Origin: Rubripirellula tenax
Lineage (GTDB): Bacteria > Planctomycetota > Planctomycetia > Pirellulales > Pirellulaceae
NCBI RefSeq assembly: GCF_007860125.1
Contig: NZ_SJPW01000004.1
Span: 528,372 to 592,371 of the forward strand
DNA length: 64,000 nt
Reading direction: 5' to 3'
How positions within the stretch are numbered: the stretch's first letter is position 1; each line of letters begins with the position of its first letter. The notes below the pieces were generated by a model, which did not search any database, had not been told where the DNA came from, and saw only the letters and a list, made by a program, of their open reading frames with translations. Positions 54,140-62,093 of this stretch are shown piece after piece. Position numbers and translations under genes: made by a program.

Positions 54140-54997
54140 ATGGGTTTTGTGATGCAACGAATCAGTCGGTTTTGTTTCGCAGTGGCGGTGTGGTGGCTGG
54201 CCGCGTTGCCGGCGGATGCCTGGGATCGTGGTTGTGATGATTCCCAATCGAAACCTTCGTACGAGGGCGATTCGCCGTGCAATCGCTTGAGCGACGATCC
54301 TGCTTGCATGGGACAATCGCTCGCCGATCGTCGGTATGAATCGTTGTTCTGGGTCGGCGTCGATAGCCTGTGGCTAACCCATTCGGGCAGCGAATTTCGC
54401 TCCGAGATTTTGGATCCCGGCAACAACGCCGTCGTGGTCGCTCAAACGCTCGATCACGGCTTGCCAGTCGCACCCCGATTGCGATTGGGGACGTTGCTGT
54501 TGGATTCCGTTCGCACCGAACTGAGCTACTTCGGCACCGACGGTTGGGAGTCGTCCGCGACACTGCAAAACGTCGCACCGCTGCCCGATTTGGATGCGAC
54601 GATCGATTACGACGCGGAGCTTCACAACGTCGAGTGGAATTTTTTCAGCGGCCAATCCGAAATCGATTCGCACTGGATGATCGGTTTGCGTTACCTGCGT
54701 TACCGCGATTCGTTTTCAGAAAGCTATCGTTTGGACACTGGGTTCGGGCCGTTGATCGAGGAGACGGCAAGTGGCGAAGCGACCAACGACGCGTTCGGCC
54801 CGCAGGCGGGTGTTGGGTTGGATCTTGGCGGCGGCAACACGTTGCTGCACTTGGGTGCGAAGTTGGGACTGATGAACAATCAAGTCCGTCAATCCGGGCC
54901 GGCGTTCAGCAACGCGATCTTGATCGACGGGAATCCGGAAACGACGTTTGATAAGCGTCTTGTAACGCTCACCCTCGTATTCAAAACCTTCGGTTAG
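54140..54997 (+). CDS. BBP7-like outer-membrane beta-barrel protein
   Basis: A 285-residue exported protein (signal to about ADA, residue 29). Alternating beta-type segments (LFWVGVDSLWLTHSG, APRLRLGTLLLDSVRTELSY, MIGLRYLRYRDSFSESY, VGLDLGGGNTLLHLGAKLG) resemble the planctomycete BBP7 barrel family. The last strand ends LTLVFKTFG, exactly at the junction with the truncated DUF2924 gene, so the native C-terminus may be altered. An operator-like site lies upstream, but no function is known. Confidence 0.55.
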   Translation: MGFVMQRISRFCFAVAVWWLAALPADAWDRGCDDSQSKPSYEGDSPCNRLSDDPACMGQSLADRRYESLFWVGVDSLWLTHSGSEFRSEILDPGNNAVVVAQTLDHGLPVAPRLRLGTLLLDSVRTELSYFGTDGWESSATLQNVAPLPDLDATIDYDAELHNVEWNFFSGQSEIDSHWMIGLRYLRYRDSFSESYRLDTGFGPLIEETASGEATNDAFGPQAGVGLDLGGGNTLLHLGAKLGLMNNQVRQSGPAFSNAILIDGNPETTFDKRLVTLTLVFKTFG

Positions 54998-55351
54998 CAC
55001 GAGCACTCTCAGCATCGAGCCTTTGTACTTGCGCTCGATGATTTGCCCCGGCGGCGGCACCCGTGGATCCCAGTTGTTTGGTACCGTCGTCGATTCGCTT
55101 TCCTGCGCTCGTTGCCGGGGTGGGGTCGTGCGAATCAGCGACTCGCCGGCGATCACCGTTGCTCGCAGGATAGCTCGTTCACTCAGGCCGCCCTCGGCGT
55201 CGGCTTGAAGCTTCCAGGCAACGCGACGTTGCACGAAGCGTCGGTTTCGTGATCGGCACTTTTCGCCGAACAGCTTCTCGTACTTTGCCGTGAGTTCGCC
55301 GATCGTCAGGTCCGAAAGTCCCGCGATTTGCAATTTCGTTTTAGGACTCAT
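54716..55351 (-). pseudogene. DUF2924 family protein, 3'-truncated
   Basis: From the ATG at 55351 about 130 residues match DUF2924, a family that usually precedes site-specific recombinases: LSDLTIGELTAKYEKLFGEK, RNRRFVQRRVAWKLQADAEG, PGQIIERKYKGSMLRVLVL, EGFEYEGERYKTL. After YKTL, near 54960, the frame is the antisense of the BBP7-like gene and no longer family sequence, so the C-terminus is lost. The recombinase that should follow is absent. It overlaps the gene at 55348 by 4 bases. Confidence 0.65.
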
Positions 55352-55734
55352 CGCTCACCTCCGGCTTGTTGATGCTCTTGTTGTTCTTCGCCACATTGGA
55401 CTTTTCGATCGCGCCCGATTGTTGAGCGGCAATCTTTACTTTCTGTCGCCAGATCGCTTCGACAATCAGCGTCGCGATCTTCTGTCTTTGTTCCTCGCAC
55501 AACGTCTGTTTCTCCCACTTGGAGTCGAGAACCGGTCTCGGCCGGACCCGATGCCCGGTCGTTTGGACCGGTCACAGAGAGCGAGGAATCCGAACGCAAC
55601 TCAAGCCGTTCGGGTAGAGAGTTTGAGAGAATTTGAGAACTTTCCCGCTGGTCCCGCCAGCGCAGCACCGCAACGCCCAACAACGCCGCCACTTTTTGAA
55701 CTTGATCCGCCGTACTGACCGCCGCACCCGCCAT
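55348..55734 (-). CDS. Small protein of DUF2924 module
   Basis: A 128-residue protein. The ATG at 55734 is chosen for its strong GGGAGG ribosome-binding site. The N-terminal segment (STADQVQKVAALLGVAVLRW) may be an HTH-like helical part; the rest is charged and Ser/Asp/Arg-rich. It overlaps the DUF2924 gene by 4 bases, the common order in planctomycete recombinase modules. Function unknown. Confidence 0.5.
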   Translation of the reverse strand: MAGAAVSTADQVQKVAALLGVAVLRWRDQRESSQILSNSLPERLELRSDSSLSVTGPNDRASGPAETGSRLQVGETDVVRGTKTEDRDADCRSDLATESKDCRSTIGRDRKVQCGEEQQEHQQAGGER

Positions 55735-55928
55735 TCGCACCTCCCACACAAAAGCCTCAAACCCGACCAAGCCAGACGAAACTGGCACCCTCAGGGTTAC
55801 TTATGCAGAGCAGGCAGGCCGAGTTGTGGATAATGGCAAATCGATGCAAAATTCGCTTTACAATTCAATTTAGATAGCCGCGGCAGCGAGATATGAAAGC
55901 CATGAGTGACTATCCCGACAACTTCAAC

Positions 55929-56386
55929 GTAAGCGGTCGGCAGAACTATTTGCGGGTCAGTTTCCGCCGGCGGGCTCGGCGGGCTTTGGTTTAGTCGGCG
56001 TGGGCCAGCGATTCCGCCTCGCGGTAGCTGCGGACTTTGTCTGGATGAGTGGTTGCCCAGGCGTTCGGTAGCAGCGCGTCCAGGTCAGAATCGCCACCGG
56101 CAAGACGCCGCAGCACGTCCTCCAGATATGCCCACAAGTCCAGGTTGTGTCGGTGCGCAATGGCGGTCAGCGTGTACGGTCGCGCCGCCACTTCACCACC
56201 CACCTCGCTGCCCAAGAACAACCAGTTCATGCGACCGATCGTCAGACGACGAAGATCTCGTTCGGTGTCGTTGTTGTGAATCGGCAGCCCGCCATCCTCG
56301 ATGAACACGATCAGCGGTTGCCACTGGTTCAGCGCGTAGCGGACCGCTTTACCGCTCACCAACTTCAGCCCCCGCCGAACGCTTAC
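55929..56386. mobile_element. Internally deleted IS66 element
   Basis: The left end GTAAGCGGTCGG (55929-55940) and right end CCGAACGCTTAC (56375-56386) are inverted IS66-type termini differing at one position. Only the C-terminal part of the transposase remains between them (458 bp in all). No 8-bp target duplication is seen. The left 96 bases are nearly repeated at 58640-58735. Confidence 0.6.
55991..56362 (-). pseudogene. IS66 transposase C-terminal fragment
   Basis: About 123 residues match the end of IS66 TnpC: GKAVRYALNQWQPLIVFIED, GLPIHNNDTERDLRRLTIGR, NWLFLGSEVGGE, TAIAHRHNLDLWAYLEDVLR. The N-terminal and catalytic parts are absent, so it is dead. It is bounded by both IS66 ends. Confidence 0.8.
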
Positions 56387-56558
56387 AAGAAAGCCACGAG
56401 CGATGTATCATGACGAGGTCCAAGCCAATGTCGCCGCCTAGAAAAACCTGCGTCAAACACGGCCAAAACGTCAAACCGTGCCATTCGGGTCTGGCATGGC
56501 TGTGCCAGGCACCCAAAGGACCGTTCCGGCAACGATACTTGCCCCCATTTATTCACGC

Positions 56559-57485
56559 ATGGTGTCTCACTTCGATAATCAAATCATGCCCGCACACAAG
56601 CCCTATCCGACCTTCGCACTCGCGGCCGCTGACGTATTGAAGTACCTGCACAACCGATACGGATTCGGATTGTGGATGGTAACGCGTACCGAAGAGAATG
56701 ACTGGATCGTTTTGCACGCTGAAGACCATGGTTACGGAGTCAAGCCAGGTGCCGTGTTTCGCTGGGCTGATTCCTTCTGCTCGCAAATGGTGATTGGACG
56801 AGGACCTTGCATCGCCCCTCGGTCGGACGATGTACCTGCGTACGCAGCAGCACCGATAGGTTCCCAAGTGCAAATCGGCGCGTACGTTGGGATTCCGTTG
56901 AAGGATGCCGATGGAGAGCTATTTGGCACTCTGTGCGCGATTGATCCACTCCCTCAAAGTGATGAGTTGATCAAGGAACAGCACGCGATCGAATTGATCG
57001 GTCGGCTGTTAAGCACTTGCCTCGTCGCAGAACTCAAATCGTCTGCCGAAGCGAGAAGCGACCTTCGGTTGGATGTTTCGCGATTAGTGGATCGCGAATC
57101 GGGAGCGCTCAGCCAAGCCGGATGGGAACAATACGCGGCCGCGGAAGAAATCCGATGCCAGAAGTTCGGCCATCCTGCGACGCTGCTCAGTCTAAAAGTG
57201 CCTTCGGACCAGGAGTGGCCCCTTCGCGAAGTTGTGTCTGCGGTGAGCAAAGTGTTGACGGCTGATGAAGTCATTGCAAGGGTAGAGGGCAAGTCGGAAC
57301 TGCTTGCCCTACTCCCGGAAAGTGATTCAGGTGCTGGCAAACTAGCGCTAGCTAAGGTCGAAGAGGCGTTGAAGGCTTTTCCAGGTATCGTTGTCAAAGC
57401 CGTTTCCCGAGATCCTCGACGGGGCATCCAGGCTGCGGTTGAAGAATTGCTCGGTTCGGAAAACCAAGGCGAACGCCCTGTCTGA
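56559..57485 (+). CDS. GAF-domain protein with degenerate GGDEF domain
   Basis: About 308 residues from ATG 56559 (the frame extends to 56478). Residues about 15-155 form a GAF domain (GFGLWMVTRTEENDWIVLHA, GAYVGIPLKDADGELFGTLC, AIDPLPQS). The C-terminal 140 residues have the layout of a diguanylate cyclase domain (DRESGALSQAGWEQYAAAEE, HPATLLSLKVPS), but the GGDEF loop is replaced by EGKSE (VIARVEGKSELLALLPE). It is therefore probably a signal-binding or inactive domain. It converges on a LuxR-type gene 8 bases away and lies between two IS66 remnants. Confidence 0.65.
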   Translation: MVSHFDNQIMPAHKPYPTFALAAADVLKYLHNRYGFGLWMVTRTEENDWIVLHAEDHGYGVKPGAVFRWADSFCSQMVIGRGPCIAPRSDDVPAYAAAPIGSQVQIGAYVGIPLKDADGELFGTLCAIDPLPQSDELIKEQHAIELIGRLLSTCLVAELKSSAEARSDLRLDVSRLVDRESGALSQAGWEQYAAAEEIRCQKFGHPATLLSLKVPSDQEWPLREVVSAVSKVLTADEVIARVEGKSELLALLPESDSGAGKLALAKVEEALKAFPGIVVKAVSRDPRRGIQAAVEELLGSENQGERPV

Positions 57486-57492
57486 GAGGAGC

Positions 57493-58203
57493 CTAAAACT
57501 GATCGTCGATAAGACCGTTTTCCTCCAGGCGAACCATGAGCTTCACAATATCGATGGGTTTTTGAACGCCCATCAGGTCCATGATCTTGTGACGACGGTT
57601 TTCAACTGCCTTGGTCGTTAGCCCGACGCGCGAGGCGATCTCCTTCGTTGAATCACCCATGACATATCCGCGACAAATCGTACGATCCGTTTCGTCCATT
57701 CCCAGAAGAACCGACAAGACTTCGTTCAAACTTTTTCGTTTTTCCGCTTCCGTTGAACCGACGAATTCCTTCGCGCGAGAGATGACGATGATCGCGTAGT
57801 TGGGGCTTTTCAGTTCATCGAGCCGACGCTTGAACGTTCGCATCGTAACTGTGCGTCCGTTTTCCCAACGACAGAGATGCTCAATCTCAATGTTCATGAC
57901 TCCGTCGAGAATGAGCCGGTCGGAATCGGTCGACGTCTTCACGAGGTGGGGCAGGAAGTGGCTATCCAGTGTCGATCCGACGGCTGATTTTTCGTTCAGC
58001 ATGTAGCGGCGAAAGGCGGCATTTTCGAACGTGATCACCCGACTTAAATTCTTGATCGCGACCATCGACTCGAATGAATCTAGACCCAGCGGTTGGCTGT
58101 GCTCGGAATGGTGCCACTCAAACACGGCAGCCAATATCGATGCCTTCTCTTCGTCGAAGGACGATTGATAGTGAATCGGAACGTCGGGAGGCTGATTTTG
58201 CAT
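57493..58203 (-). CDS. PAS-like LuxR-family transcription regulator
   Basis: About 236 residues from ATG 58203 (the frame extends to 58338). The N-terminal half resembles a PAS sensor (AIKNLSRVITFENAAFRRYM, RTVTMRTFKRRLDELKSPNY). The C-terminal 65 residues are a GerE/LuxR helix-turn-helix: YVMGDSTKEIASRVGLTTKA, VENRRHKIMDLMGV. It likely binds DNA in response to a signal, possibly acting together with the convergent GAF protein. Confidence 0.7.
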   Translation of the reverse strand: MQNQPPDVPIHYQSSFDEEKASILAAVFEWHHSEHSQPLGLDSFESMVAIKNLSRVITFENAAFRRYMLNEKSAVGSTLDSHFLPHLVKTSTDSDRLILDGVMNIEIEHLCRWENGRTVTMRTFKRRLDELKSPNYAIIVISRAKEFVGSTEAEKRKSLNEVLSVLLGMDETDRTICRGYVMGDSTKEIASRVGLTTKAVENRRHKIMDLMGVQKPIDIVKLMVRLEENGLIDDQF

Positions 58204-58637
58204 TTTCGTTAACCTTCGTGACACGTTCCCACCAGAACGACCGTTCCGGATGAAGCGGATCACCTTCTTAGCCGATAAAATCACTCCATCCAGCCCATTG
58301 CAAACCAGCCCATCCGTGTCCGAAATAATCGATCCCAAAAATCAACATTTTTCGAGCGGCGTCCCGTGCAAGAGCGATGCTGAAGCAGGGCAACCTGAAG
58401 ATTCGATGGCGGGCAAGGGATCGGATTGGGGGCAACAATCCGATCCCTACGCCGCCGCGAAACTCCGACAAGCCAGGGCACTAGCAAGTGCGAAGTCCGC
58501 TTCGTTAACACGAACATTTATCGCACACTGCGAGACGGTTCGCCAGCCGATCTGAGCGAATCTTGCAAGATTCCACGCTGTTCATCGACTTGCATTAGCG
58601 GCTTTAACGATGACGCCGGATAGTCAGTGGTTTGTTA
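58204..58637. other. Gene-free stretch with a strong hairpin
   Basis: About 430 bases with no supported gene. At 58417-58447 GGGATCGGATTG and CAATCCGATCCC form a perfect 12-bp stem with a 7-base loop (GGGGCAA). No T run follows, so it may be a regulatory RNA element or an element end rather than a terminator. Confidence 0.45.
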
Positions 58638-58735
58638 GTAAGCGTTCGGCAGAACTATTTGCGGGTCAGTTTCCGCCGGCGGGCTCGGCGGGCTTTGGTT
58701 TGGGCGGCGCGGGCCAGCGATTCCGCCTGGCGGTA
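58638..58735. mobile_element. IS66 end remnant
   Basis: Starting GTAAGCG at 58638, the next 96 bases match 55931-56026 at all but about five positions. This is one IS66 end including the last transposase codons (minus strand REYRQAESLARA). The opposite end was not found nearby. Confidence 0.65.
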
Positions 58736-58899
58736 CTCCCTCAGAAAGAAGTATTGTCTCGCAAATCGACTTCGCGAAGTCCAAGCGACTGCGGATCGAC
58801 GGGTAGATCAATGGAATCCGCATCGAAACGGCTTTGAAGCCAGCCAAGGGAAAGTGGTACAACAACAGAAAAAGGAAACCGTACCTCATGCCGTTTCCT

Positions 58900-59421
58900 T
58901 CACGCCTGATCCCGAGTCACTGAGATCGCTTCCAAAAGTTCGGATCGATGCTCGTCCGATCGGACCACGATTGTCAACGTAAGACCATCGAACCGAGGTT
59001 CACCTGCAAGCGGTGCCACCGCTGTTCCAAAATCAGCAATCGACATCGGGCCATATCCGGTGGCCAGGGTCGGTGTTGAGATCGTCTTCGCGCCAGCCTT
59101 GATCGCGAGATCTAAGGCGGCGACAACGGTCTTGCGGACGAGTTCGATGGAAGAGTCGTAGAACGGGTCAATCGCAACCGCATGTAGAATTAAATTGAAC
59201 GGCAGGCCTCCGGCAGCGCTCTGGACGACTGTTCCAGCAGGGACGGCAGAGAGCCCTTTGCTTTTCAAGTGTTCGTGCAACTCCGCTTGAATCGTCGGCC
59301 CAACTGCTGAAAGGATTGCTCCATTGACGCCACCGGAAAGATTCAACCATGGGTTAGCGGTAGAAATCAACACATCAGCGGCAACTGCGAGTACATCACC
59401 GACTTCAATGTTGATTTTCAT
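58900..59421 (-). CDS. Macrodomain protein
   Basis: A 173-residue single macrodomain protein that should bind or hydrolyse ADP-ribose derivatives. Landmarks: IEVGDVLAVAADVLISTANP (Asn-containing first loop), GGVNGAILSAVGP, GGLPFNLILHAVAIDPF and TISTPTLATGYGP (phosphate loop region). It is the last gene of a minus-strand operon with another macrodomain protein and KptA, 19 bases after its upstream neighbour. Confidence 0.8.
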   Translation of the reverse strand: MKINIEVGDVLAVAADVLISTANPWLNLSGGVNGAILSAVGPTIQAELHEHLKSKGLSAVPAGTVVQSAAGGLPFNLILHAVAIDPFYDSSIELVRKTVVAALDLAIKAGAKTISTPTLATGYGPMSIADFGTAVAPLAGEPRFDGLTLTIVVRSDEHRSELLEAISVTRDQA

Positions 59422-59440
59422 TTAAAACAATCCGGTGCAT

Positions 59441-59911
59441 TCAGGTCTTCCTAAATTGAACGATGACGATTCGACCCGCGAAGCGAACAGCCGCGAGTTC
59501 GTCCTTCATCATATCAAGAACAGCGACAGTCGATCCTCCACCTGTGCCAGCACCGATTAGTGGAAATGCAATCGAGGTGAAATTTTTTTCCTCCGCCAAC
59601 GCGATTGCATTGCGGCATGAATCTCGGATCGACCTTTCACTCGACCGCCACCACATGCTGATGCCGGCCACGTGGATGATGGCCTTGAATGGCAGATCGC
59701 CCGCAGTGGTGAGCACCGCGCCGCCAAGCGGAATTGCCCCGTGCTTAGCAAGCTCACGAAACGGAGCGTATCCAGCACGGCGCTTAATCGCTCCTGAGAC
59801 ACCCTGAGGAATCAGCAGCCACCAGGGGATGATGTTTCGATTCCAAGCGTTAACGATAACGTCGACGTCTTGGTCCAATAGATTTCCTTGAGCGACTTCC
59901 AGTTTGCTCAT
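59441..59911 (-). CDS. Macrodomain protein (ADP-ribose processing)
   Basis: A 156-residue macrodomain protein. Landmarks: LEVAQGNLLDQDVDVIVNAW, then N-R-N, QGVSGAIKRRAGYAPFREL, GDLPFKAIIHVAG and FPLIGAGTGGG (ADP-ribose phosphate loop). It starts 7 bases after the KptA gene, so it probably acts on products of KptA chemistry such as ADP-ribose cyclic phosphate, or reverses ADP-ribosylation. Confidence 0.85.
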   Translation of the reverse strand: MSKLEVAQGNLLDQDVDVIVNAWNRNIIPWWLLIPQGVSGAIKRRAGYAPFRELAKHGAIPLGGAVLTTAGDLPFKAIIHVAGISMWWRSSERSIRDSCRNAIALAEEKNFTSIAFPLIGAGTGGGSTVAVLDMMKDELAAVRFAGRIVIVQFRKT

Positions 59912-59918
59912 TCGACGC

Positions 59919-60473
59919 TCACGTAGGGAAAGTCAGATACTGCGGTGGCACAGCGTCGACCAACCAAACACCGTTGGCTGAAAGATAAAAGAGGTGTCCT
60001 TGTTGATGCATCGCCGCAGCGTCGATCTGGAGAACGATTGGCTTGCCTCGTCGTGAACCTACTTTGGTTGCCGTCGCTGCATCGGATGAAAGGTGGACGT
60101 GGTTTCGGGATCGCTTTTGTAGCCCAGTCGCCCGAATGCTCTCCAAAAATGCTGCAACAGTTCCGTGATAGAGCGTTTGCGGCGGCTTAGCTTCGTCAAG
60201 TTTCAAATCGACGTTGGCCAATGAGTGCCCTTGGCTAGCACGAATGCGCAGCCCGTCGTCGCTTAACGCGAATCGCTTCTTGTCACTTGTTGCGACGACT
60301 TCGTGGAGCAACTCAAGAGACAAAGCCTTGCCTCGTTCATTGGCATTGGAAATTAACTGATTGATGTCCAGCCACCCCTCATCGTCCAGTTGCATTCCGA
60401 CGACTTCAGGTTGATGCCTGAGAACAAGGCTCAGGAATTTACTGGTGGCCATGAGATTCTTTTCGCTGTTCAT
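59919..60473 (-). CDS. kptA: RNA 2'-phosphotransferase (KptA/Tpt1)
   Basis: A 184-residue protein of the KptA/Tpt1 family, which removes an internal RNA 2'-phosphate by transferring it to NAD+, releasing nicotinamide and ADP-ribose 1'',2''-cyclic phosphate. Family blocks: TSKFLSLVLRHQPEVVGM (Arg19-His20), DEGWLDINQL, KKRFALSDDGLRIRASQGHS (Arg78), TLYHGTV (His103) and RNHVHLSSD. All expected catalytic regions are present. Five bases separate it from the nitroreductase gene and seven from the macrodomain gene. Bacteria normally lack tRNA splicing that makes 2'-phosphates, so the natural substrate is open. Confidence 0.9.
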   Translation of the reverse strand: MNSEKNLMATSKFLSLVLRHQPEVVGMQLDDEGWLDINQLISNANERGKALSLELLHEVVATSDKKRFALSDDGLRIRASQGHSLANVDLKLDEAKPPQTLYHGTVAAFLESIRATGLQKRSRNHVHLSSDAATATKVGSRRGKPIVLQIDAAAMHQQGHLFYLSANGVWLVDAVPPQYLTFPT

Positions 60474-60478
60474 TAAGT

Positions 60479-61084
60479 TTAAAACCCATTCTCGATAGTC
60501 AATTCATCGAGTGAAAGTTGCCCAGGCTTCGGCCATGCGTCCTTGGTCCCTTTGCCAATCGCGACCATCGGTCCCATGACGTGATCGTCGGGCAAGTTGA
60601 TGAGCTTGGCGACGGCTTCGATGTCGAAGCCGATCATCGGGCACGACTGATAACCCATGCCTTGCGCGGCGAGCATCATCGTTTGCATCGCCATCCCGAT
60701 GCTGCGTTGAGCCTCGTCTCGCTGCAACCACTCGCGGCCCTCGTGGAACGGCCCCATCCATCCGACCAACATCTCAGCGACTTCCTTCGGAGCGTTCGCA
60801 AAGTAACGCGACGGCTCTTTCTGCCACGCCTTCATGTCGGCGGTAAACAGAGCGAGCAGCGAAGCGTCGGTCATCTGGGCTTGGTCGTTGCCAAACTCCT
60901 TGCGAATCTTCGCTCGCAGATCCGGATCGCGAAGGATGACGAACCGCCAGTGCTGGATATTGAAACTGGTCGGGGCTTGGATGGTGGCTTCGAGCAGCTC
61001 CTTTTCTTCGGCCGCGGTCATCCGGTGGTCGGCGTCGAACTGCTTGATCGCGCGGCGGTTGTAGATCGCTTCTTTGACTTGCAT
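60479..61084 (-). CDS. Nitroreductase family protein
   Basis: A 201-residue FMN-dependent nitroreductase-type oxidoreductase. ATG 61084 is chosen because AAGGA lies just upstream. Signatures: VKEAIYNRRAIKQFDADHRM, ATIQAPTSFNIQHWRFVILR, SIGMAMQTMMLAAQGMGYQS (FMN site) and GPMVAIGKG. It probably reduces quinones or nitro compounds with NAD(P)H. It heads the kptA-macro-macro operon; its link to that chemistry is unknown, possibly only cotranscription. Confidence 0.85.
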   Translation of the reverse strand: MQVKEAIYNRRAIKQFDADHRMTAAEEKELLEATIQAPTSFNIQHWRFVILRDPDLRAKIRKEFGNDQAQMTDASLLALFTADMKAWQKEPSRYFANAPKEVAEMLVGWMGPFHEGREWLQRDEAQRSIGMAMQTMMLAAQGMGYQSCPMIGFDIEAVAKLINLPDDHVMGPMVAIGKGTKDAWPKPGQLSLDELTIENGF

Positions 61085-61128
61085 CGTGGATCCTTGTAAT
61101 TGGCATGGATTGTTTTCGGAAAGTTGAA

Positions 61129-61154
61129 CCATGAGTAGCGTTATGCTACCATGG
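61129..61154. promoter_or_regulatory. Dyad operator for toxin-antitoxin promoter
   Basis: CCATG-A-GTAGC (61129-61139) and GCTAC-CATGG (61145-61154) form an inverted repeat around GTTAT. It lies just before the antitoxin start (AAGGAG at 61161-61166, ATG 61174), where autoregulatory sites of toxin-antitoxin operons are found. Confidence 0.5.
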
Positions 61155-61173
61155 CAATGTAAGGAGAAAAACC

Positions 61174-61545
61174 ATGGGACAACCAGTCAAGCTTTCTGAT
61201 GAATTGGTTTGCGACGCGCGAGCATCGGCGGAGATAACGCAGCGAAGCATTGCCGGCCAAATCGAATTCTGGGCGGCGCTGGGCAAGTCGCTCGAGCCGA
61301 TCTTGCGTGGCGATCGAGCGATGGCACTTCGCCAATCGGGGGCGGCGCGGCCATTGTCCGAAGCGATTTCGGAGGTGGATTCGCCGGCGGGTCGGCAGCG
61401 TGTCAGCGATTACCTCAACACGCGACCGTTCCCACATTTTGAACCGATAGCTGATCGCCCAGGTTTACTTCGAAAGACCGATGAAGATGGCACCGAAACG
61501 ATTGGACGGTTTGTCAATCGAGTATTCGAACCGGCCGACGAGTGA
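61174..61545 (+). CDS. ParD-like antitoxin
   Basis: A 123-residue protein. The N-terminal half matches the ParD-like antitoxin family (PF11903): PVKLSDELVCDARASAEIT, RSIAGQIEFWAALGKSLEP. The C-terminal half (DYLNTRPFPHFEPIADR) probably wraps the toxin. It has a strong ribosome-binding site (AAGGAG) and a dyad operator upstream. The stop overlaps the toxin start, the usual coupling for toxin-antitoxin pairs. Confidence 0.75.
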   Translation: MGQPVKLSDELVCDARASAEITQRSIAGQIEFWAALGKSLEPILRGDRAMALRQSGAARPLSEAISEVDSPAGRQRVSDYLNTRPFPHFEPIADRPGLLRKTDEDGTETIGRFVNRVFEPADE

Positions 61546-62093
61546 TGCTGGGCTTTGAGTCTCTCGACAAACGACCGATCATCATCGCGATTGCCGGATC
61601 CAACGGTGCCGGCAAGTCGACGTTCTTTGCGTCGCATTTGGCCGACTGCGGACTTCGCTTCGTCAACGCGGATGACATCGCACTTGAATTGGACATCGGC
61701 CCGTATGAAGCGGCCGAGGCGGCAGCGGCGATCCGAGAGTCTCTCGTCGAGCGTGGCGAGAGTTTTGTCTTCGAAACGGTCTTGTCGGACCCGGTCGGCG
61801 AAAAGGTCGATTTGCTGGCCGGATACGTGTCGCGCGGTTACGAAGTCGTGATGATCTTCATTCGCATCAAAGACGCGGCCACATCGATCCAGCGAGTATC
61901 AATGCGGGCAAGCCAAGGTGGCCACGACGTTCCGGACGCAAAACTGCGTGCAAGGTTCAAACGCACGCGAGCCAATCTTGCTCGGGCGATCGAGCGACTG
62001 CCGAACGTCTTGGTCTTCGACAATTCCGAGCTGAGCCATCCGTACCACCTTGTCGAGCGTTACCGAGACGGCAACCGCGTCGATAAACGATGA
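61545..62093 (+). CDS. Zeta toxin-like P-loop kinase
   Basis: A 182-residue P-loop protein resembling zeta/PezT toxins, which phosphorylate UDP-N-acetylglucosamine-type precursors. Walker A GSNGAGKST (residues 18-26), FVNADDIALELDIG (substrate Asp region), VFETVLSDP, and an Arg-rich lid (RARFKRTRANLARAIERLP). ATG 61545 overlaps the antitoxin stop by one base (TGATG); GTG 61542 is an alternative. The ParD-like partner is not the classic epsilon antitoxin. Confidence 0.75.
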   Translation: MLGFESLDKRPIIIAIAGSNGAGKSTFFASHLADCGLRFVNADDIALELDIGPYEAAEAAAAIRESLVERGESFVFETVLSDPVGEKVDLLAGYVSRGYEVVMIFIRIKDAATSIQRVSMRASQGGHDVPDAKLRARFKRTRANLARAIERLPNVLVFDNSELSHPYHLVERYRDGNRVDKR

